Made by a program: the position numbers and the translations under genes. The notes beneath the pieces are model-generated. The model had not been told where the DNA came from and made no database searches. It was given only the letters and a program-made list of their open reading frames with translations. Shown piece by piece: positions 1-5,160 of a stretch of DNA of 5,160 nucleotides (positions within the stretch are counted from its first letter, which is position 1; every line of letters begins with the position of its first letter). The stretch is from NCBI GenBank assembly GCA_015489095.1, contig WFMN01000035.1:1-5160 (forward strand), in the 5' to 3' direction. The stretch comes from Mariprofundaceae bacterium. GTDB taxonomy: Bacteria > Pseudomonadota > Zetaproteobacteria > Mariprofundales > J009.

Positions 1-687
1 AAGCTGCTGGGCTACTTCCATATCGGCCGTATCCCCACCGCCAGCGCCGACCCGTATGGGCTGCGGCGGGCGGCGATCGGGCTGGTGCGGTTGATGATGG
101 CGCCAACGGTTGCGATGACGCTGGAGAAGGTGCTGGATGAGGCGATCAAGCAGTGGAATCAGCAGCGTATCACCATCGCCATCTCGCCTGCGGTGCGGGC
201 GGAGGTGATCACCTTCGTGCATGAGCGGCTGCTGGGGCTGGCGGAGGATCTTGGGCTGTCGCGTTCGGCGCTGATGGCGGCGCTGGGGGCGTCACAGCCG
301 CGCGCGCTGCATGCGGTGGCGGCGGTGGCAAAGCTGCTCGACGGTTTTTCGGACTCCGAGGATGGGCAGGCGGTGGCGGCGGCCAACAAGCGCATCGCCA
401 ATATCCTCAAGAAGGGTGATGTCGGCGAACAGGAGGTGGATCCCTCCTACCTAGCGGAAGCGGGCGAACTGGCGCTGTGGCAGGCGTTGACCCAGGCGGA
501 GGCCGAGATGCCGGAGGATGCCGAGGGGCAGTTGTCGGTGCTGGCCGGCCTGCGGCAGCCGGTGGATCGCTTTTTTGATCAGGTGATGGTGATGGACGAG
601 GATGCCGATGTGCGCGCCAACCGCCTGGCGCTGCTGGCGCGGCTGCGCCGACTCTTTATGCGACTGGGGGATCTCTCATGTCTGTAA
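1..687 (+). CDS. glyS: Glycyl-tRNA synthetase beta subunit, C-terminal part (5' end outside the window)
   Basis: This is the last 228 codons of the beta chain of the two-subunit (alpha2beta2) glycyl-tRNA synthetase, the cytoplasmic enzyme that charges tRNA-Gly. The frame is open from the first base, so the gene is cut by the window edge and the first in-frame ATG is internal. Fragment residues 11-28 read like the conserved region with a Pro-Thr followed by DPYGLRRAAIGLVRLM. The C-terminus carries the family's DALR-type anticodon-binding end: PVDRFFDQVMVMDED near fragment residue 187, then RANRLALLARLRRLF. The usual protein is about 690 residues, so roughly two thirds is missing. The TAA stop lies inside the next gene (10-base overlap), which suggests co-transcription and translational coupling. 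Identification is by recalled family motifs; the ending matches them closely. Confidence 0.96.
   Translation, partial: KLLGYFHIGRIPTASADPYGLRRAAIGLVRLMMAPTVAMTLEKVLDEAIKQWNQQRITIAISPAVRAEVITFVHERLLGLAEDLGLSRSALMAALGASQPRALHAVAAVAKLLDGFSDSEDGQAVAAANKRIANILKKGDVGEQEVDPSYLAEAGELALWQALTQAEAEMPEDAEGQLSVLAGLRQPVDRFFDQVMVMDEDADVRANRLALLARLRRLFMRLGDLSCL
666..671 (+). promoter_or_regulatory. Shine-Dalgarno-like site for the first M16 gene
   Basis: GGGGGA sits 6 bases before the ATG at 678, inside the end of glyS. It is a moderate, not perfect, ribosome binding site. It supports 678 over the next in-frame ATG at 726, which would remove the positively charged N-terminus of the signal peptide. No promoter is visible here, so expression probably depends on the glyS transcript. 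Confidence 0.5.
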
Positions 688-2033
688 CGGTTGACGGAAC
701 AAGGAACCATCCACTGCGTTGGCTTATGTTGCTGGCGCTGCTGCTGCCTCAAGCTGCGGCGGCTGCCGTGTTGCACAAGGCGTCGTTTGCCAACGGCGCA
801 TCGCTGGTGGTGGAGGAGGATCACTCCGCGCCGGTGGCGATGGTGCAGGTGTGGCTCAAGGTGGGCGGCCGTGACGAGGTGCCGGGCAAAACCGGGCTGG
901 CGCATGTCTTTGAGCATATGATGTTCAAGGGGTCGAAGAAGCTGGCACCGGGCGAATACTCCCACCGCATCGCGGCGATGGGCGGCAACGACAACGCCTT
1001 CACCAGCCACGACTACACCGCCTATTTCGAGACCGTGCCCTCCGACAAGGTGGATACCGTGCTGGCGATGGAGGCGGAGCGCTTCGCCCATCTGCGGCTC
1101 GATCCGAGTGAGTATGCCAAGGAGATCCGGGTGATCATGGAGGAGCGCCGGATGCGCACCGACGACAACCCCAACGCCCGCATGTTCGAGGAGCTCTCGG
1201 CGGCGGCGCTTAGGCTCCACCCCTACCGCAACCCGGTGATCGGCTGGATGCAGGATCTCAAAAAACTGACCATCGACGATGTCCGTGCCTTCTACAAGGC
1301 GCACTATGTGGCCGCCAACGCCACCGTGGTGGTGGTGGGCGATGTCGATTTCGCCCATGTGAAAAAGGTGGTGGCGCGCACCTTCGGCCGCATGAAGAGG
1401 GTGGCCGTTCCGCCCCGGTTTGATCCGGTGGAGCCGGAGCCCTTGGGGCCGAAACGGGTGGAGGTGCATCTGCCCGGGGTGCAGTTGCCGATGGTGGCGG
1501 TGGTGATGCCGGTGCCGGTGTGGCATCCGGGCAAGAACGATCGCGAGGCGGCGGCGCTGGCGGTGGCGACGGCGATTCTGGCCAACGGCCGTTCGGCGCT
1601 GCTCTCCCGCCAGTTGGTGGATGAACAGCGCAAGGCGTTTTCGGTCTCCGCCGGCTACGATCCGTTCAGCATGGGGATCGACCTGTGGGCGGCGTGGGCG
1701 ATGCTGGGCAAGGGCAATACGCCCGATGATCTGCTAAAGGCGTTGTGGAAGTCGATCAGCAAACTGGCGCACGATGGGCCAAGCAAGGCGCAGCTTGCGC
1801 GCACCATTCGCGGCATCGTGGCCGACGAGGTGTTTGCCCAGGATTCGCTCTATCTGCGCGCGCGCCAGATCGGCTCGATGGAGAGCGTGGGATTGGATGC
1901 GGGGCAGCGCGAGCGCTGGCTGCAGCTGCTCCGGCAGGTGACGGCGAAGGATGTGCAGCGGGTGCTTTCGCGCTGGATTGTGCCCGCGCGTGCCACCACC
2001 GGGATTTTGCTGGCCAAGGGGAAGGAGAAATGA
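678..2033 (+). CDS. Secreted M16 (pitrilysin/insulinase-type) zinc peptidase, catalytic subunit
   Basis: A 451-residue zinc metallopeptidase of family M16, probably subfamily B (processing-peptidase-like). Residues 1-30 look like a signal peptide: Arg14 in the n-region, a Leu-rich core and a run of Ala before the likely cleavage near residue 28-30, so it should act in the periplasm. The inverted zinc motif HVFEH is at 76-80 (zinc ligands His76 and His80, catalytic Glu79). Glu156 in the EERRMR stretch is 76 residues beyond His80, the spacing usual for the third ligand. NAFTSHDYTAYFE (106-118), HPYRNPVIGW (181-190) and VVVVGDVDF (217-225) are typical of the N-terminal M16 domain and the start of the C-terminal domain. 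In the second half, the place of the substrate-binding Arg/Tyr pair reads VDEQRKAFS (314-322), so both residues appear to be replaced. This implies dependence on the partner encoded next. The natural substrate cannot be read from the sequence. Confidence 0.95.
   Translation: MSVTVDGTRNHPLRWLMLLALLLPQAAAAAVLHKASFANGASLVVEEDHSAPVAMVQVWLKVGGRDEVPGKTGLAHVFEHMMFKGSKKLAPGEYSHRIAAMGGNDNAFTSHDYTAYFETVPSDKVDTVLAMEAERFAHLRLDPSEYAKEIRVIMEERRMRTDDNPNARMFEELSAAALRLHPYRNPVIGWMQDLKKLTIDDVRAFYKAHYVAANATVVVVGDVDFAHVKKVVARTFGRMKRVAVPPRFDPVEPEPLGPKRVEVHLPGVQLPMVAVVMPVPVWHPGKNDREAAALAVATAILANGRSALLSRQLVDEQRKAFSVSAGYDPFSMGIDLWAAWAMLGKGNTPDDLLKALWKSISKLAHDGPSKAQLARTIRGIVADEVFAQDSLYLRARQIGSMESVGLDAGQRERWLQLLRQVTAKDVQRVLSRWIVPARATTGILLAKGKEK
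2016..2027 (+). promoter_or_regulatory. Purine-rich ribosome binding site deciding the second M16 start
   Basis: AAGGGGAAGGAG lies at the very end of the first M16 gene. The AAGGGG half is 8 bases from the ATG at 2030, and the AAGGAG half is 8 bases from the ATG at 2036. Both starts are therefore served equally well. I chose 2030 because it forms the ATGA overlap with the upstream stop codon, but 2036 is a real alternative and changes only two residues of the signal peptide. Confidence 0.6.
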
Positions 2034-3328
2034 GCATGATGCGTTTGCTGGTTTTGACGGTAATGCTGGTGGCGGCCACACCGGCGTTTGCGATTGCGCC
2101 GATTGCCGAGTGGCAGATGGAGAACGGGCTGCGGGTGCTGCTGATGGAGGCGCACAATGTGCCGATGGTGGTGATGCGGCTGACGGTGCCGGCCGGTAGC
2201 AGCATGGATGCGCCGGGCAAGGAGGGCGAGGCTTCCATGCTGGCCGGAATGCTGGGCGATCACACCGCCCGCCACGACTACCGGGCGTGGGCCGACTATC
2301 TCGATGCGGAGGCGATCCGCTTTGGTGTGGGTGCCGATCGCGATGGGATGTCGTTTAGCGTGACGGCGCTCTCCGAGGCCTCCGAGCAGGCGGTTTCGGT
2401 GTTGCAGGAGGCGCTGCTGCAACCGGGGTGGGATGGCAAGCGCTTCTCCATTCTGCGCAGTGACGCCATCTCGTCGCTCAAGAAATCACTGGAGCAGCCG
2501 CAGGTGCGGGCGGGAATCGCCGCCGTACACCACCTCTACGGCGCCCACCCGTATGGCCATCGCAGCAGCGGTTCGCCGCAGTCGCTGGCGAAGCTGACGA
2601 TTTCCGATCTTAAGCGGCTCTACCGCGCACAGGTGAAGCCGGATCAGGCGGTGCTGGCGGTGAGCGGCGATGTCACCATGCCTCAGTTGAAGCGGTTGCT
2701 GGCACCGCTTGCTTCGTGGAAGGGCAAGGCGAAACGGGCGTTTCAGCGATTGCCCGACCCTGAGGCAGCTAAACCGGCGGTGATTCCGATTGCGATGCCG
2801 ACGCGGCAGGCGACGGTGCAACTGGTGCGGATCGGGCTGGATCGGCACGATACGATGCTCTTTCCCGCCCTGCTGATGAACCATATTCTGGGCGGCGGCG
2901 GTTTCTCCTCCAAGCTGATGATGGAGGTGCGCGAAAAGCGGGGGTTGGTCTATGGCGTCTACTCCTATTTTCAGCCGCTGGCGGTGGATGGACCGTTTGT
3001 GATCTCGCTACAGACCCGCGCCGATCAGGCAGCGCAGGCGTTGGCGGTGGTACGCAAGGTGATGACGGCGATGGCGCGGGGTAAGATCAGCAAGCGGGCG
3101 CTGGACGCCGCCAAGGCCAATCTGGTTGGCGGTTTCGCTCACCGCATCGACTCCAACGCCAAGCGTGTAGGGCTGATGAGCATGATCGGCTACTACCACC
3201 TGCCGCTCGATTACCTCCAGCGCTGGCAGCAGCGCATCAAGGCGGTGACGCTGGCCGAGGTGAAGCAGGTCGCTGCCCGCTACCTGCAACCTCAGGCGTG
3301 GAGCACCATCACCGTGGGGCCAAAATGA
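2030..3328 (+). CDS. Secreted M16-family protein lacking the zinc site, partner subunit
   Basis: A 432-residue M16-fold protein. Residues 1-21 are a clear signal peptide (Arg5, hydrophobic core, cleavage after TPAFA), so it should share the periplasm with the upstream peptidase. The N-terminal domain is recognisable (ENGLRVLL near 31, HPYGHRSSGS at 173-182, VLAVSGDV at 208-215). Where HxxEH should be, the sequence reads GKEGEASMLAGML (63-75), with no zinc-binding His or catalytic Glu pattern. The C-terminal domain is well conserved: LGGGGFSSKLMMEVREKRG (287-305) then LVYGVYS. Arg301 and Tyr308 have the 7-residue spacing of the Arg/Tyr pair that holds substrate in heterodimeric M16B enzymes. 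I infer that it is the non-catalytic half of a heterodimer. The gene overlaps its neighbour by ATGA. The possible reading frame upstream to 1745 is rejected because it lies inside the other peptidase and would remove the signal peptide. Confidence 0.93.
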   Translation: MSMMRLLVLTVMLVAATPAFAIAPIAEWQMENGLRVLLMEAHNVPMVVMRLTVPAGSSMDAPGKEGEASMLAGMLGDHTARHDYRAWADYLDAEAIRFGVGADRDGMSFSVTALSEASEQAVSVLQEALLQPGWDGKRFSILRSDAISSLKKSLEQPQVRAGIAAVHHLYGAHPYGHRSSGSPQSLAKLTISDLKRLYRAQVKPDQAVLAVSGDVTMPQLKRLLAPLASWKGKAKRAFQRLPDPEAAKPAVIPIAMPTRQATVQLVRIGLDRHDTMLFPALLMNHILGGGGFSSKLMMEVREKRGLVYGVYSYFQPLAVDGPFVISLQTRADQAAQALAVVRKVMTAMARGKISKRALDAAKANLVGGFAHRIDSNAKRVGLMSMIGYYHLPLDYLQRWQQRIKAVTLAEVKQVAARYLQPQAWSTITVGPK

Positions 3329-3372
3329 TCCGCCTTCCCAGTATGGGTATGCTGCCTGCGCCGTTGATCTAG
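3325..3372 (+). CDS. Possible 15-codon leader peptide before the permease
   Basis: The ATG overlaps the TGA stop of the second M16 gene as ATGA and encodes MIRLPSMGMLPAPLI followed by TAG. GGGG at 3316-3319 is a weak ribosome binding site 5 bases upstream; reinitiation by the ribosome finishing the M16 gene would also work. The peptide has three Met, three Pro and three Leu, with different codons for each Pro and Leu, so no single amino acid is obviously sensed. It is in the same frame as the permease, interrupted only by the TAG. It could be an attenuator leader peptide, the nonsense-interrupted start of the permease, or chance. There is no direct evidence of translation. Confidence 0.3.
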   Translation: MIRLPSMGMLPAPLI

Positions 3373-3405
3373 GCTGACCGGTTGTTGGGAACGGGGTCGA
3401 GCCTG
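3370..3405 (+). promoter_or_regulatory. Possible antiterminator stem competing with the 3393-3415 hairpin
   Basis: AGGCTGACC at 3371-3379 is complementary to GGTC-G-AGCCT at 3395-3404: nine Watson-Crick pairs with a single bulged G at 3399, plus a possible T3370-G3405 wobble. The loop is 15 bases (3380-3394). This stem uses 3395-3398, which form one arm of the terminator-like hairpin, so the two structures exclude each other. Its 5' arm begins at the TAG of the small ORF, so a ribosome stopped there would cover it. The pairing is seen directly; the regulatory role is inference. Confidence 0.35.
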
Positions 3406-4968
3406 ACCCTTTTTTCTAGGCGAGATCTCCGCTGCTGGAGCCGAGGCGACTTGGATGGTTTCTTCGGGCTCTTTGTGGATAACCTGATTCAGCTTATTCT
3501 GATTACGCAGCTTTGCGGCGGGCTGCTTGGCATGCCGGATGCGCTGCTGTTTGGCCGTATCCTTCCCGGTGTTGCGGTGAGTTTGCTGGTCGGTAACCTG
3601 TTTTACGCTTGGCAGGCAACCCAGCGGGCGGCGGTGACCGGGGCGCCGGCGACAGCGTTGCCCTATGGCGTGAATACCGTCTCCCTGTTTGCCTATGTGC
3701 TGTTTGTCATGCTGCCGGTGGTGAAAGCAACCGGCGATGCCGAGCAGGCGTGGCGGATGGGGCTTGTCGCCTGTTTCGGTTCCGGCCTGATTGAGTTGGC
3801 GGGGGCATGGATTGGTGCGCGGGTGAAGCGGGTAACGCCGCGCGCGGCAATGTTGGCGACGCTGGCCGGCATCGCGATCACCTTCATCTCCATGGATTTC
3901 GCCTTTCGTATCTTCGCCGATCCGCTGATTGGATTTGCTCCGCTGGCGCTTATTTTTATGCAGTATTTCGGGAGGGTGAAGCTGCCGTATGGTCTGCCCG
4001 CCGGGTTGGCGGCGATCGTGATCGGTAGCGTATTGGCGTGGATGCTTGGGCGGATGGATGCTGATGCCCTGATGGCGGCGATGCATATGCACCTCTATCT
4101 GCCATCGCTGTATCTGGCCGATCTTGCCGGTTCGTTTTCCAATCCGGAGTGGATCGGATTGCTGGCCGTGATCTTGCCGATGGGGCTGTTCAACCTCGTG
4201 GGGTCGTTGCAGAATCTCGAAAGCGCGGAAGCGGCGGGCGATGCCTATCCCGTCAAGCCATCGCTGGCGGCCAATGGCATCGGTACCATTGCCGCCGCCT
4301 GTTTCGGAAGCTGTTTCCCGACCACGATTTATATCGGCCATCCCGCTTGGAAATCGATGGGTGCCGGTGCCGGATATTCGGTCGTCAACGGTATCGCGAT
4401 CACCCTCTTGTGCTGGTTGGGGCTGGTGGGTTTTGTTTCCGCGCTAATACCTATTGAGGCGGGAGCGGCCATCCTGCTGTGGATCGGGATGATGATTGCG
4501 GCGCAGGCGTTTAACGATACTCCGCGCCGCCATGCCCCGGCCGTGGTGGTCGGTCTCGTCCCCGCCATCGCGGCGTGGGGGTTGTTGATGTTGGAGAATG
4601 GGCTGCGCGCCGCGGGGACGACGATCGGCGCTGTCGGTGTGGCGGGCGTTGCCGCGCTGCTTCCCATTGCCGGGATGATCGCGCTGGAGCGCGGGTTCAT
4701 CTTTACCTCCATGATATTGGCCGCGATGACCGCGTGCGTTGTGGATAGACGCTTCCGTACCGCCGCCAACTGGGCTTTTGTCGCTGCGCTGTTCAGCGCC
4801 ACCGGGATTATCCACGGTTATCGGGTGACGGAGCAGGCTATTGTCAATGCGTATGGGCTCGGAACCACTTGGCCGTTTGTTTTTGGGTATTTGGCTATCG
4901 GAGTGCTGTTCCTGCTGTTGGGTAGAGCGCCGCGAAATGGTGCGCGAACGCACTTGTCACACACCTGA
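3382..4968 (+). CDS. Xanthine/uracil (NCS2-like) permease family transporter
   Basis: A multi-pass inner-membrane protein of up to 528 residues with about 12-14 hydrophobic stretches, matching the general plan of nucleobase permeases. Seen motifs: RGDLDGFFGLFVDN (21-34) at the N-terminus, GNLFYAWQA (71-79), TALPYGVNTVSLFAY (91-105), NLESAEAAGD (278-287) and FGSCFPTTIYIGHPAW (308-323). In NCS2 transporters a Glu in the eighth membrane helix binds the base; Glu280 or Glu283 in NLESAEAAGD is the likely counterpart, by inference. The substrate is not determinable; purine, pyrimidine or another anion are all possible. The start is uncertain: there is no in-frame ATG between the TAG at 3370 and the conserved RGDLDG. 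TTG at 3382 or 3385 are the candidates (weak AGG at 3371-3373), CTG at 3403 is a poor third, and TTG at 3451 would delete conserved residues. Some stretches are less GC-rich than the M16 genes. It ends before a strong terminator. Confidence 0.85.
   Translation: MLGTGSSLTLFSRRDLRCWSRGDLDGFFGLFVDNLIQLILITQLCGGLLGMPDALLFGRILPGVAVSLLVGNLFYAWQATQRAAVTGAPATALPYGVNTVSLFAYVLFVMLPVVKATGDAEQAWRMGLVACFGSGLIELAGAWIGARVKRVTPRAAMLATLAGIAITFISMDFAFRIFADPLIGFAPLALIFMQYFGRVKLPYGLPAGLAAIVIGSVLAWMLGRMDADALMAAMHMHLYLPSLYLADLAGSFSNPEWIGLLAVILPMGLFNLVGSLQNLESAEAAGDAYPVKPSLAANGIGTIAAACFGSCFPTTIYIGHPAWKSMGAGAGYSVVNGIAITLLCWLGLVGFVSALIPIEAGAAILLWIGMMIAAQAFNDTPRRHAPAVVVGLVPAIAAWGLLMLENGLRAAGTTIGAVGVAGVAALLPIAGMIALERGFIFTSMILAAMTACVVDRRFRTAANWAFVAALFSATGIIHGYRVTEQAIVNAYGLGTTWPFVFGYLAIGVLFLLLGRAPRNGARTHLSHT
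3393..3415 (+). terminator. Short intrinsic-terminator-like hairpin between the peptidase pair and the permease
   Basis: GGGTC (3394-3398) pairs with GACCC (3405-3409) around a 6-base loop, with a G3393-T3410 wobble possible. Six T follow at once (3410-3415). The stem is short but GC-rich and the layout is that of a rho-independent terminator. It could end the glyS-peptidase transcript. It lies within the only reading frame that supplies the permease N-terminus, so it is either an attenuator or a coincidence in coding sequence. Confidence 0.5.
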
Positions 4969-4981
4969 ACCGGATTGAACC

Positions 4982-5016
4982 CAAGGGGTGCGAAATCGCA
5001 ACCCCTTGATTTATTT
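4982..5016 (+). terminator. Intrinsic terminator after the permease gene
   Basis: CAAGGGG (4982-4988) pairs with CCCCTTG (5002-5008). The stem continues as TGCG (4989-4992) with CGCA (4997-5000) around an AAAT loop, with one bulged A at 5001. The 3' side runs into ATTTATTT, a T-rich tail interrupted by one A. It starts 13 bases after the permease stop, as expected for an operon end. On the - strand the same hairpin is followed by a mixed sequence without a T run, so it is a weaker terminator for the convergent tRNA gene. Confidence 0.8.
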
Positions 5017-5091
5017 GGTGAGCCGAGTGCGGCTCGAACGCACGACCCGCAGATTAAAAGTCTGCTGCTCTACCAACTGAGCTATCGGCCC
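5016..5091 (-). tRNA. tRNA-Lys (anticodon TTT), with encoded CCA
   Basis: A complete 76-base cloverleaf reads on the - strand. The acceptor stem GGGCCGA pairs with TCGGCTC (one G-T pair). The D arm is GCTC-AGTTGGTA-GAGC. The anticodon stem GCAGA/TCTGC encloses CTTTTAA, giving anticodon TTT (5056-5058). The variable loop is GGGTC and the T arm is GTGCG-TTCGAGC-CGCAC. The discriminator is A and the CCA end is encoded at 5016-5018. It decodes AAA/AAG lysine codons. No convincing -35/-10 pair is visible in the 69 bases upstream, so it may be processed from a longer transcript starting beyond the window. It is convergent with the permease gene. Confidence 0.97.
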
Positions 5092-5096
5092 GTTTG

Positions 5097-5156
5097 GGGA
5101 GGATTCGCGGATCACCACGCCCGCGAGGGCGGCGAAGTGTTGTGATTTCACCTCCC
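5097..5156. other. Imperfect long inverted repeat upstream of the tRNA
   Basis: GGGAGG (5097-5102) is complementary to CCTCCC (5151-5156). ATCAC (5111-5115) pairs with GTGAT (5142-5146), CAC (5116-5118) with GTG (5137-5139), and GCCC (5119-5122) with GGGC (5127-5130) around a GCGA tetraloop. Internal loops are unequal (8 against 4 bases, and a 6-base bulge). I see no T run on either side, no second tRNA and no convincing gene in this stretch. It may be an RNA structure in the tRNA precursor, or chance in GC-rich DNA. Confidence 0.3.
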
Positions 5157-5160
5157 GTGT

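Noticed and set aside
579..1526. 315-codon His-rich open frame on the - strand
   Set aside because: It lies opposite the glyS end and the first M16 gene. The His runs are the complement of frequent GTG/ATG codons in the real gene, and no family features are visible.
1745..2029. Upstream extension of the second M16 frame
   Set aside because: It overlaps the well-supported end of the first M16 gene, shows no M16 similarity, and would bury a clear signal peptide inside the protein.
3364..3392. Possible promoter for the permease (TTGATC as -35)
   Set aside because: At 17 bases spacing the -10 position reads GGGAAC, which does not resemble a -10 box.
3292..4341. 349-codon open frame on the - strand opposite the permease
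   Set aside because: Composition is rich in Arg, His and Gln with no hydrophobic core or motif; it mirrors the codon bias of the permease gene.
4329..4953. Two further open frames on the - strand (157 and 169 codons)
   Set aside because: Both are shadows of the permease; low-complexity translation and no start-site signals.
5016..5153. - strand open frame starting with GTG after GGGAG and running through the tRNA
   Set aside because: The translation across the tRNA is the familiar spurious peptide (GPIAQLVEQQ-like) produced by reading a tRNA gene; no independent support upstream of it.
1..5160. CRISPR array, insertion sequence or phage genes
   Set aside because: No regularly spaced repeats, transposase-like frames, terminal inverted repeats around a gene, or phage proteins were seen.

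Overview
The window is bacterial, GC-rich and densely packed. It holds four protein-coding genes on the + strand followed by one tRNA on the - strand. A two-subunit (beta chain) glycyl-tRNA synthetase, a secreted M16 peptidase pair and a tRNA with encoded CCA all fit a Gram-negative bacterium, probably Pseudomonadota. The sequence does not let me name a genus.

Left part (1-3328): the C-terminal third of glyS runs in from the left edge. Its stop codon overlaps the start of a zinc-dependent M16 peptidase by 10 bases. That gene overlaps a second M16 protein by an ATGA. The two M16 proteins are complementary: the first has the complete HxxEH zinc site but lacks the Arg/Tyr substrate-binding pair, and the second has the Arg/Tyr pair but no zinc site. 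Both carry signal peptides, so they probably form one heteromeric peptidase in the periplasm. The tight overlaps imply one transcript with glyS and translational coupling.

Junction (3325-3416): this is the most interesting stretch. A 15-codon ORF starts on the peptidase stop codon (another ATGA) and ends at a TAG. It is followed by a short GC hairpin with a run of six T, which looks like an intrinsic terminator. An alternative 9-bp stem, starting at the TAG, would use one arm of that hairpin. Leader peptide, competing stem and terminator are arranged as in a transcription attenuator in front of the permease. The reading frame of the permease runs through this region and has no ATG start, so its start is uncertain.

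Right part (about 3382-5160): an integral-membrane transporter of the xanthine/uracil (NCS2-like) permease type is followed by a strong intrinsic terminator. A convergent tRNA-Lys(TTT) with encoded CCA comes next. The last 69 bases hold no recognisable gene, but could fold into an imperfect long hairpin.
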